The notes below the pieces were generated by a model that saw only the letters and a program-made list of their open reading frames with translations, made no database searches and was not told the origin of the DNA. From assembly GCA_016928975.1 (NCBI GenBank), contig JAFGJR010000187.1:1-26226 (forward strand): a stretch of 26,226 bases of DNA, written 5' to 3'. Made by a program: the position numbers and the translations under genes. Shown piece by piece: positions 1 to 7,139 of the stretch (the stretch's first letter is position 1; every line of letters begins with the position of its first letter). Source of the DNA: Sedimentisphaerales bacterium. Its GTDB lineage: Bacteria > Planctomycetota > Phycisphaerae > Sedimentisphaerales > SG8-4.

Positions 1-341
1 CTCATACGCATGACCTTTCATGCTCTCGACGGGGCGCCTCGTCTGAGCGGCTGCCATTATACCCACAGCACCCCAGTAGAGCCACAAGTGTTTTTCTCGA
101 AACATCGAAGTCCGGCAGCGCCAGGCACAGAGCTCCTCGCACGCCGTCTCCGCAATGGGATGTCGAGGCGCACAACAAGACGCCAGGGGTTTTGACGGGT
201 CAGAACCAGAGAACCCCTGGTTATGCGAGCACCCTCAGGAACCGACTGACGGATCAGATACGAAGACATACTTGGGGATAGCCACAATGTGCGAAATATC
301 ATCACTGGCAAGTGCCGTGCTCCCGTTGGGTCTGGGCGTCA
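1..341. other. Left-edge region without a convincing gene
   Basis: No reading frame here gives a protein I recognise, and the short open frames on both strands have low-complexity Arg/Ser-rich content typical of chance frames in GC-rich DNA. A TATAAT hexamer on the minus strand (61 down to 56) could be the -10 of a gene leaving the window to the left, but no good -35 sits at normal spacing. Before the insertion sequence arrived, this DNA directly preceded the sensor kinase at 1665, so it probably contains that operon's original promoter. I could not pick one out with confidence. Confidence 0.5.
183..220. repeat. 9-bp perfect inverted repeat
   Basis: CCAGGGGTT at 183-191 is the exact reverse complement of AACCCCTGG at 212-220, with a 20-nt spacer. 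No T-run follows on either strand, so it is not an intrinsic terminator. It could be a regulator site or an RNA hairpin in the original leader of the kinase operon, or chance. Confidence 0.4.
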
Positions 342-345
342 CTAA

Positions 346-373
346 GGCGTCGCGCGGCAATAAACTAAAGTAT
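346..373 (+). repeat. Left terminal inverted repeat of the ISAzo13-like element
   Basis: It begins GGCGTCGCGC and continues into AATAAACTAAA. It matches the reverse complement of 1622-1649 at 22 of 28 positions, with the outermost ten bases identical. The AATAA and CTAAA blocks are also conserved between the ends and probably contribute to transposase binding. Confidence 0.85.
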
Positions 374-392
374 TTTACCATGGCATGCCGTT

Positions 393-1619
393 GTGATAGG
401 TATGCCAGACGAAATGGTTGTAGAATGGGTCAGGAACAAGTACCTGCCGTTGAGATGTTTGCTCAACGAGCGGCATCGGCGGCTGTGGGCTGCGGTGGAG
501 GCGAGGTCCATGGGCCGAGGGGGTGTCGCGGTGGTGATGGCGGCGACGGGGATGTCGTCGGCCACGTTGAGCAGGGGCCTCAAAGAACTGAACGCGGCAA
601 GCGATGCGACGTTGCCGAGTGATCGGGTTCGCCGTGTTGGAGGCGGGCGCAAGTGCGCTCGGGACAAGCAGCCGGGACTGTCCAAGGCCTTGTTGGTGTT
701 GGTGGAGCCGACGGCGCGAGGGGACCCGGAGCAGGCCTTGCGGTGGACGTGCAAAAGCACTTCCAATCTGGCGTGGCAACTGCGGAAGCAAGGTTTCCAG
801 GTGGGGGCCAGGACCGTGGCGAAGGAACTGAAGGAACAGGAGTTCAGTTTGCAGTCGAACCGTAAAACCCGTGAAGGAGCATCCCACCCGGACCGCAACG
901 AGCAGTTTGCGTACATCAACAAACAGGTGATGGCGTTCCAGCGGCGGGGACAGCCGGCGATCTCGGTGGACACGAAAAAGAAGGAATTGGTGGGCGATTT
1001 CAAGAATTCCGGGCGGGAGTGGCGGCCTCGCGGTCGGCCGGAGGAGGTCCGCGTGCACGACTTCCGGGATCCCCAAATACCCAAGGCGATTCCGTATGGG
1101 GTGTACGATTTGACTCGCAACGAGGGGTGGGTGAGCGTTGGCATCGATCACGACACGGCGCGATTCGCCACTGCGAGTATCAAGCGATGGTGGAAGAAGA
1201 TGGGCGGCAAGCGTTACCCGCGGGCCAAGGAGTTGTTGATCACCGCCGACTGCGGCGGGAGCAACAGCAGTCGGACACGGCTGTGGAAAGTGGCGTTGCA
1301 GGAATTGGCGGATGACTTGGGCTTGCGGTTGACGGTCTGCCATTTCCCTCCAGGGACGAGCAAGTGGAATAAGATCGAGCACCGCATGTTCTGTCACATC
1401 ACCCGGAACTGGCGTGGCCGGCCGCTGACGGACTACGCCGTGATCGTTCAGTTGATCGGCAACACACGGACCACGACCGGCCTGAAGATTTGTTCCGAAT
1501 TGGACGACCATGTGTACCCTCTCAAAGAGGCTGTGACTGCCGAACAGCTTGCCCAAGTCCGACTGACTCCATCGACATTCCACGGCGAGTGGAACTATAC
1601 GCTTGCCCCACATGGATAA
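393..1619 (+). CDS. ISAzo13-family transposase (DDE type)
   Basis: The 408-residue product is full length for ISAzo13-family transposases, which cut and move the element through a DDE-type catalytic core. Family-typical blocks follow in order: LNERHRRLWAA near the N-terminus, a helix-turn-helix-like segment around residues 45-70, RGDPEQALRWTCKS, REGASHPDRNEQF, ISVDTKKKELVGDFKN with an early acidic residue, IPYGVYDL with GWVSVGIDHDTA, ITADCGGSN, CHFPPGTSKWNKIEHR, and a C-terminal HGEWNYT. No stop or frameshift interrupts it, so it may be active. The start is GTG at 393; ATG at 402 is equally possible because neither has a clear Shine-Dalgarno. Assignment rests on recognising the conserved blocks and is strong. 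Confidence 0.93.
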   Translation: MIGMPDEMVVEWVRNKYLPLRCLLNERHRRLWAAVEARSMGRGGVAVVMAATGMSSATLSRGLKELNAASDATLPSDRVRRVGGGRKCARDKQPGLSKALLVLVEPTARGDPEQALRWTCKSTSNLAWQLRKQGFQVGARTVAKELKEQEFSLQSNRKTREGASHPDRNEQFAYINKQVMAFQRRGQPAISVDTKKKELVGDFKNSGREWRPRGRPEEVRVHDFRDPQIPKAIPYGVYDLTRNEGWVSVGIDHDTARFATASIKRWWKKMGGKRYPRAKELLITADCGGSNSSRTRLWKVALQELADDLGLRLTVCHFPPGTSKWNKIEHRMFCHITRNWRGRPLTDYAVIVQLIGNTRTTTGLKICSELDDHVYPLKEAVTAEQLAQVRLTPSTFHGEWNYTLAPHG

Positions 1620-1621
1620 GC

Positions 1622-1649
1622 ATCATTTAGGTTATTCATGCGCGACGCC
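1622..1649 (-). repeat. Right terminal inverted repeat of the ISAzo13-like element
   Basis: Read on the minus strand from 1649 it starts GGCGTCGCGC and then has AATAACCTAAA, mirroring the left end. It begins a few bases after the transposase stop codon, so the gene fills the element almost to its right end. The flanking TAA (1650-1652) also forms the first part of the AAGGA that serves as ribosome-binding site for the kinase at 1665. Confidence 0.85.
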
Positions 1650-1664
1650 TAAGGATGCCGACAA

Positions 1665-4600
1665 ATGACGCTGTTCTGGAGAATATACCTGGCTGTTCTC
1701 ACCTGCTTTGCAGTCATCATCGGCATGATTTCCTACGTCATGTCGAACAGGGAGATTTCGGATGCACATGACCGGATCATCGAACAGCACACCACCATCG
1801 GACGCCTCGTGGCCAATGACATTGAGCGGGCACAAGCGGAGTCAGAATGGCCGTTTGAGAATCTCAGGACGTTGTCGAAGAGCCATGACTTCCTGTTCTG
1901 GTGGGTCGTCCGACCGGACGGAACCATACACCTGGCGGACAACGCATCCTCCGTGGGGACGGTGGCTCGCGATCACTTTCCAGCGATGGCAAATGTGACA
2001 ACCCAGGGTCGAGTGTTCCTGGATACCCAACGCCAGCGCGCGGTATTCGCCGTGCCCTTCGGGGTGGGCACCAGCCGGTGGACCTTCTGGCTGGGCTTCT
2101 CCACCAGGCAGATGGCGCAAATCACACGGGACATCGTCGGTTGGACCCTGCTGTTCTCCGGCTCCGTGCTGGCGGCCCTGGGAGCGATCCTGTATTTCAT
2201 CATCGGTCATCTCATCAGTCCGATTCGAAAGCTGGCGGAAGGGGCCGCCATGATCGGCAAGGGCGATCTCACTCACAGAGTCCCTGTGGAATCCAGCGAT
2301 GAGATCGGCCAGTTGGCCCGTTCGTTCAACTCCATGATGGAACATCTCCGGGCCACTACCACTTCGATCGACAACCTGAACCGCGAAATCGCCGAACGCA
2401 AGAGGATCGAGGATGAGTTGCGATTCTCGGAGGAACGCTTCCGAGCGATCTTCGAGTACGCTCCCGATGCGTACTTCCTTCACGACACTCAGGGCCGGCT
2501 CGTGGACATCAACAAGAAAGCCGAACAGATGATCGGCTATGAACGAGACGAACAGATCGGACACACGATCTTCGAGTTGGGTATGGTGCCGCCGGACGAC
2601 ACGGACAAGGTCAGGGCGCTGGTAGCCGCGAGTGCGTCGGGAAATCCGGACGTTACAAGGGAACTGACCCTGAAGCGTAAGGACGGCGTGCTCATCACCG
2701 CGGAGATCACCACACTGCCCGTCCGGATCAAAGGCGTTCCCGTCGTGCTGGGCATCGCTCGCGACATCACCGAGCGCCGACGGACGGAGAAGAATCTGCG
2801 CGACAGCGAAGAGCGGTTCCGGCAGGTGGCCGAGTGTGCAGGCGAGTTCATCTGGGAGGTGGACGCAGACGGTTTATATACCTACGCCAACCCGGTGGTC
2901 GAAAGGGTCCTCGGCTACAAGCCGGAGGAGATTGTCGGAAAGAAGCGCTTCTATGACCTCTTCGTTCCAGAGGAACGGGACCGTCTGAAGACCCTGGTCT
3001 TGGCAGGATTCGCCAGCAGAGAGTCTTTCCAAGGGTTCGTCAGCTCCAAGGTCCACCGGGACGGCCACACCGTCATCCTGGAGACCAGCGGAACACCGGT
3101 GGTGGACTCGTACGGAAACCTCATGGGATACCGGGGAGTTGACAACGACATTACGAATCGAAGCCTGGCCGAGGAGAAGCTTCGACAGCAAAAAGAGCTT
3201 CTCAAGAACGTCATCTCTCACATCCCTCACTTCGTCTTCTGGAAGGATGAAGACTCGGTCTACCTCGGATGCAACGAGGTCTTTGCCAGAAGCGCCGGCG
3301 TTGGCGATCCCGAGCACATTGTTGGCAAGACCGACTACGACCTGGTCTGGAAGGACAACGCAGATTCCTATCGACGGGATGACAAGCAAGTCATGGACAG
3401 CGGAGAGCCTCTTCTGAACTTCGAGGAGTCTCAAACCCGCGAAGATGGACGCCAGATCGCCCTGCTGACCAGCAAGGTCCCGCTGCGCGATGCCTCCGGC
3501 CGTGTGACGGGCGTCCTGGGCATCTACGCTGACATCACCGACCGCAAGCAGGCGGAGGACCGGCTCGCCTATCTGGCTTCATTCCCGGAACGAAACCCGA
3601 ATCCGATCATGGAGGTGGAACTGGATGGGACGATCCATTACATGAACCCCGCCGCTGCAAGCCTCTTTCCGGACTTGCCTGAGCGAGGACTGGAGCACCC
3701 ATGGCTGACGAACTGGTCAGCGGTGGTCCAACCCTTCCAGGAGGGACAGACTGACGCCTGCATGCGCGACGTGACTATCGGCGAGCGCAGCTATGAACAG
3801 CTCCTTCGCTACTTCGCCAGGGACCACATCATTCGAATCTATGCGACCGACATCACCGACCGCAGACATGCCGTCGAAGCGCTGCAATTCAAAAACATTG
3901 TCTTGTCCACCGAGCAGGAGGTCTCTCTCGACGGCATCATGGTCGTGGATGAGACCGCGACGATCCTGTCGTCCAACACCCGGTTTCTCGATATGTGGGG
4001 AGTCTCCCAGCGCATAGTCGGGCTCAAATGCGAGGAGTTTGTGAGGATGTTGGTGTTGGACAAGGTGGTTGATCCCGCGGGACTCCTCGACAAAGTGAAG
4101 TTCCTGTACGCACACCCACAGGAGACGGGCCGGGATGAAATCCTGTTGAAGGACGGCAGGATATTCGATCGCTACTCCGCGCCGATGCACGGACCCGACG
4201 CAAAATATTATGGACGGGTCTGGTACTTCCGGGACATCACCGAGCGCAAGCGAGCCGAGCAGAACCTGCACAGGAGCGAGGCCCAGTTGTCCAATGCCGT
4301 CAAGATGGCGCACCTTGGCCCCTGGGAATACGATGCGATCAACGACGTGTTTGCATTCAACGATTCCTTCTATGCGATCTTCCGGACCACCGCTGACCGT
4401 GTGGGCGGATACATGATGCCTTCCGCCGAGTATGCCAGACGGTTCGTCCATCCGGAAGATATGTACCTGGTCGCGGACGAGACTCGCAAAGCGATAGAGA
4501 CTGAGGACCCCAATTTCAGCCGCATGTTGGAACACCGCGTCGTCTTCGCCGACGGAGAGGTCGGCTACATCACCGTACGGTTCTTCATTGTCAAAGATGA

Positions 4601-5462
4601 GAAGGGCAGGACGGTCAGGACTTACGGCGTGAATCAGGATATCACCGAGCGCAAGCATGCCGAGCAGCGACAGGAACGACTGCTGGAGCAATTGGCCAAA
4701 GCCAATCAGGAACTCAAGGACTTCGTCTACATCGCCTCCCATGACCTCCGGGCGCCGGTCAGGAAAATCGTCTCCTTCGGCCAACTGCTCCAGGAGTCTC
4801 TCGCCGACAAGCTGGCCGACGACGACAGGGAGAACCTCGAGTTCATGATCGAGGGCGCCGCCCGCATGCACGAGCTGATTGAGGCGCTGCTGGTCTACTC
4901 ACGCATCAGCACTCGGGAAGTCCAGTTCGACACCGTCGACCTGAATCAGATCGTGGAGGAGCTGAGACTCGTCGAGCTGGCCATCCCACTCGAAGAAAGC
5001 CACGGAACCCTCTCCATCCCCGAGCCTCTGCCTCTCGTCCACGGCGACTGCGTCCAGATCCGTCAACTGCTGCAGAACCTCGTCGCCAACGGACTGAAGT
5101 ACCACAAGAAGGAGGTCGCGCCCCAGGTGACCGTCCGCGCGCAGCAGTGGGACGACGGGATGATCCGGGTGAACGTGGAGGACAACGGTATCGGGATCGA
5201 TCCGCAATACTATGACAAGCTTTTCATCATGTTCCGGCGCCTGCATTCCAGCGCCGAGTACGAGGGCACAGGGATCGGCTTGGCCGTGTGCAAGAAGATC
5301 ATCGAGCGACACAGGGGACAAATCGGAATCGAATCCACTCCAGGCGAAGGATCCTCTTTCTGGTTCACATTGCCAGCCCCGCCGGGCTGCAAGGAACAGC
5401 AGGAACCGGTGATGGCTTCGGCGGAGCCCGTCAACGCTATCATTCAAGGAGATCGCATATGA
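1665..5462 (+). CDS. Membrane sensor histidine kinase with HAMP and about six PAS domains
   Basis: The 1265-residue protein should sense a signal, autophosphorylate on histidine and pass phosphate to a receiver. Visible in order: a transmembrane segment (about 5-25), an extracytoplasmic sensor of about 140 residues, a second transmembrane segment (about 163-185), HAMP (about 183-235), then PAS-like units starting near residues 255, 384, 511, 632, 745 and 873, most ending in the DIT(E/D)R linker typical of PAS/PAC. A HisKA domain carries the phospho-acceptor His1026 in ASHDLRAP. The ATPase domain has an N box (NLVANGLKYHKK), G1 (DNGIGID) and G2 (GTGIGLAV), all intact. The start is ATG 1665 with AAGGA at 1651-1655. 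It overlaps the next gene by 4 bp (ATGA), so the two are probably co-translated. An insertion sequence ends 15 bp upstream, so its original promoter has been displaced. Confidence 0.93.
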   Translation: MTLFWRIYLAVLTCFAVIIGMISYVMSNREISDAHDRIIEQHTTIGRLVANDIERAQAESEWPFENLRTLSKSHDFLFWWVVRPDGTIHLADNASSVGTVARDHFPAMANVTTQGRVFLDTQRQRAVFAVPFGVGTSRWTFWLGFSTRQMAQITRDIVGWTLLFSGSVLAALGAILYFIIGHLISPIRKLAEGAAMIGKGDLTHRVPVESSDEIGQLARSFNSMMEHLRATTTSIDNLNREIAERKRIEDELRFSEERFRAIFEYAPDAYFLHDTQGRLVDINKKAEQMIGYERDEQIGHTIFELGMVPPDDTDKVRALVAASASGNPDVTRELTLKRKDGVLITAEITTLPVRIKGVPVVLGIARDITERRRTEKNLRDSEERFRQVAECAGEFIWEVDADGLYTYANPVVERVLGYKPEEIVGKKRFYDLFVPEERDRLKTLVLAGFASRESFQGFVSSKVHRDGHTVILETSGTPVVDSYGNLMGYRGVDNDITNRSLAEEKLRQQKELLKNVISHIPHFVFWKDEDSVYLGCNEVFARSAGVGDPEHIVGKTDYDLVWKDNADSYRRDDKQVMDSGEPLLNFEESQTREDGRQIALLTSKVPLRDASGRVTGVLGIYADITDRKQAEDRLAYLASFPERNPNPIMEVELDGTIHYMNPAAASLFPDLPERGLEHPWLTNWSAVVQPFQEGQTDACMRDVTIGERSYEQLLRYFARDHIIRIYATDITDRRHAVEALQFKNIVLSTEQEVSLDGIMVVDETATILSSNTRFLDMWGVSQRIVGLKCEEFVRMLVLDKVVDPAGLLDKVKFLYAHPQETGRDEILLKDGRIFDRYSAPMHGPDAKYYGRVWYFRDITERKRAEQNLHRSEAQLSNAVKMAHLGPWEYDAINDVFAFNDSFYAIFRTTADRVGGYMMPSAEYARRFVHPEDMYLVADETRKAIETEDPNFSRMLEHRVVFADGEVGYITVRFFIVKDEKGRTVRTYGVNQDITERKHAEQRQERLLEQLAKANQELKDFVYIASHDLRAPVRKIVSFGQLLQESLADKLADDDRENLEFMIEGAARMHELIEALLVYSRISTREVQFDTVDLNQIVEELRLVELAIPLEESHGTLSIPEPLPLVHGDCVQIRQLLQNLVANGLKYHKKEVAPQVTVRAQQWDDGMIRVNVEDNGIGIDPQYYDKLFIMFRRLHSSAEYEGTGIGLAVCKKIIERHRGQIGIESTPGEGSSFWFTLPAPPGCKEQQEPVMASAEPVNAIIQGDRI

Positions 5463-5923
5463 CCTTATCAAGTTTCCCGTTCGTGCTGCTGGTCGATGAC
5501 GATCGGGCAGACCAGAAGCTGGCCAAGCGTGCGCTGGCAACTCTCAAGCAGGACATCTCGATGTACGTAGCCGGCAGCGCGGAGGAGGCCCTGGTCTATC
5601 TGCAGAGGTGTCAGAACAGGGATGCCGAGCATCCGCTGCCGCATGTCATCCTGCTGGATTTGAACATGCCGGGCATGGGAGGCAAAGCAATGCTGCGTCA
5701 GATCAAGACAAGCAACGAGCCGTCCCGCATCCCGGTGTTCATCCTGACAACCTCGGACTCCGAGACCGACAGAGACGAGTGTTATGAGTTGGGTGCGGCA
5801 GGATACATACAGAAGCCGGCGAGCCGGGAGAACCTCAGGAAGGTCATGACAATGGCCGCGGAGCACTGGGCCAAGGCTCCTCTGCCGGCGGATGAACTCC
5901 CTGCTGACACGACCGTGCAATAG
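5459..5923 (+). CDS. Single-domain response regulator (CheY/Rcp1-like)
   Basis: The 154-residue protein is a receiver domain with a short acidic/proline tail and no output domain. The acidic pocket is D13-D14-D15, the phospho-acceptor is Asp67 in LLDLNMP, the switch Thr is near 97-98, and the conserved Lys is 119 in QKP. The sequence style (DDD.AD near the start, a long loop before the acceptor strand) resembles Rcp1-type regulators that pair with phytochrome-like multi-PAS kinases. ATG 5459 overlaps the kinase stop by 4 bp and has AAGGAGAT at 5446-5453, which decides this start over a longer in-frame extension. The likely role is the cognate phosphate acceptor of the upstream kinase, acting by protein contact or as a phosphate shuttle. 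Confidence 0.92.
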   Translation: MTLSSFPFVLLVDDDRADQKLAKRALATLKQDISMYVAGSAEEALVYLQRCQNRDAEHPLPHVILLDLNMPGMGGKAMLRQIKTSNEPSRIPVFILTTSDSETDRDECYELGAAGYIQKPASRENLRKVMTMAAEHWAKAPLPADELPADTTVQ

Positions 5924-5984
5924 GTGCCTGCCGGGCGCAGCAGCCGTACGAGCGGTCCAGGTCGATGTGGTGGAGTAGTCAGAC

Positions 5985-7139
5985 ATGGCAAAGAACACAG
6001 AAGTGCAGACGATTGCCGCCCTCGTGGTAGAGGACGATGTGGCGGATCGTAGACTGATCAAGCTCCTCCTGAGCCAGTCTATGGGCCACGTACAGTTCAG
6101 CGTCGAGATGGCGGAAACCCTGCGTGAAGCCACGAGTCTTCTGAGCACCGGTTATTATGGCGTCATCCTGCTCGATCTCGGTCTGCCCGACAGTCAGGGA
6201 CTGGACGCGCTGCGGGTCCTCCGTCGTGCAAATCCCAGAATTCCCATCGTGGTGCTTACCGGCCTGTCCGATGAGGAGACCGGGCTGGAGGCGATCAAGG
6301 AGGGGGCCGAGGACTACCTGATGAAAGGGCAGTCACTGCGACACGCGCTGGCTCGGACGGTCCGCTACGCCGTCGAACGCAAGCGGGCAGAGGCAGAACA
6401 GATGACGCTCTTGGCACAGCTCGAGAACGCCAACCGCGAGTTGTGGGACTTTGTGCACACCGTATCACACGATCTGAAACGGCCATTGAGCCTCCTCAAA
6501 ACGCTGGCAGATTACCTCGCGACCGACTATGGAGATGAGGTGGACGAGAACGGCAGAATGCAATTCGACCAACTTCGGGGTCGAGTGACGCGGATGAACG
6601 ACCTGATCAACGAGGTGCTGTGTTCCTCAAGAATCGGGCAGCCAAGGCAAGAGACGGGGCAGGTCGATATGCATGAGCTCGTCCATGAGGTGATCGGGCT
6701 GCTGGCGCCGCCAGAGAGTGTCGCGATCACGGTGTGCGACGGCCTGCCGGTAGTGAAAGGCGAGCTGACCCGCATCGCCCAGGTGTTGCAGAACGTGTTG
6801 AGCAGTGCCATCAAGCGAGTGGACGGGTCACACGGCCGGATCGAGGTGACCTGCGAGGAACTGGACGGGTTCTGGCGATTCGGCATATTGGACGATGGGC
6901 ACGAGCCCGAGAGGGCGCGCCCGGGGAGCGTCTCCCAGCCGCCTGCGGCGCCGGCGATGCAGGATGGCATGGAAGACGCAGGCATCCGGCTGCTTCTGGT
7001 GAAGCGAATCGTCGAATCCTATGGCGGCGAGATCCGGATCGAATCGGAAGTCGGCGAGGGAAGCTCCTTCTTCTTCACACTGCCCAAACTACAGGTGGAG
7101 GTCAACCGTGCAACCGTTGAAACCCATATTGCTCGTTGA
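5985..7139 (+). CDS. Receiver-histidine kinase fusion with degenerate ATPase motifs
   Basis: The 384-residue cytoplasmic protein has an N-terminal receiver (about 10-125; acidic pocket E16-D17-D18, acceptor Asp64 in LLDLGLPD, Lys114) joined by a coiled linker to a HisKA domain with His162 in VSHDLKRP, then an ATPase-like domain to about 370. The ATPase motifs are off-consensus: the N-box Asn is Ser274 (NVLSSAIK), G1 reads DDGHE instead of DxGxG, and G2 reads GIRL instead of GxGL. The C-terminal strand block (GEIRIESEVGEGSSFFFTLP) is normal. By family logic, it may accept phosphate on Asp64 or His162 without hydrolysing ATP well. No transmembrane segment is visible. It begins 61 bp after the previous stop and its 3' end overlaps the next gene by 32 bp. 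Confidence 0.88.
   Translation: MAKNTEVQTIAALVVEDDVADRRLIKLLLSQSMGHVQFSVEMAETLREATSLLSTGYYGVILLDLGLPDSQGLDALRVLRRANPRIPIVVLTGLSDEETGLEAIKEGAEDYLMKGQSLRHALARTVRYAVERKRAEAEQMTLLAQLENANRELWDFVHTVSHDLKRPLSLLKTLADYLATDYGDEVDENGRMQFDQLRGRVTRMNDLINEVLCSSRIGQPRQETGQVDMHELVHEVIGLLAPPESVAITVCDGLPVVKGELTRIAQVLQNVLSSAIKRVDGSHGRIEVTCEELDGFWRFGILDDGHEPERARPGSVSQPPAAPAMQDGMEDAGIRLLLVKRIVESYGGEIRIESEVGEGSSFFFTLPKLQVEVNRATVETHIAR

Larger units (their letters stand above)
346..1649 (+). mobile_element. ISAzo13-family insertion sequence, about 1.3 kb
   Basis: A single transposase gene (393-1619) is bracketed by imperfect terminal inverted repeats at 346-373 and 1622-1649 (22 of 28 positions identical, the outer ten all identical). 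The triplet TAA lies directly outside both ends (343-345 and 1650-1652), consistent with a 3-bp target duplication, though three bases can match by chance. Length, one-ORF layout and transposase type fit the ISAzo13 family. The element looks intact. It inserted between an unidentified upstream region and the sensor kinase at 1665, leaving only 15 bp before that start codon. Confidence 0.85.

Noticed and set aside
3717..4871. Minus-strand open frame of 384 codons
   Set aside because: It lies entirely inside the PAS/HisKA part of the sensor kinase; no recognisable domain.
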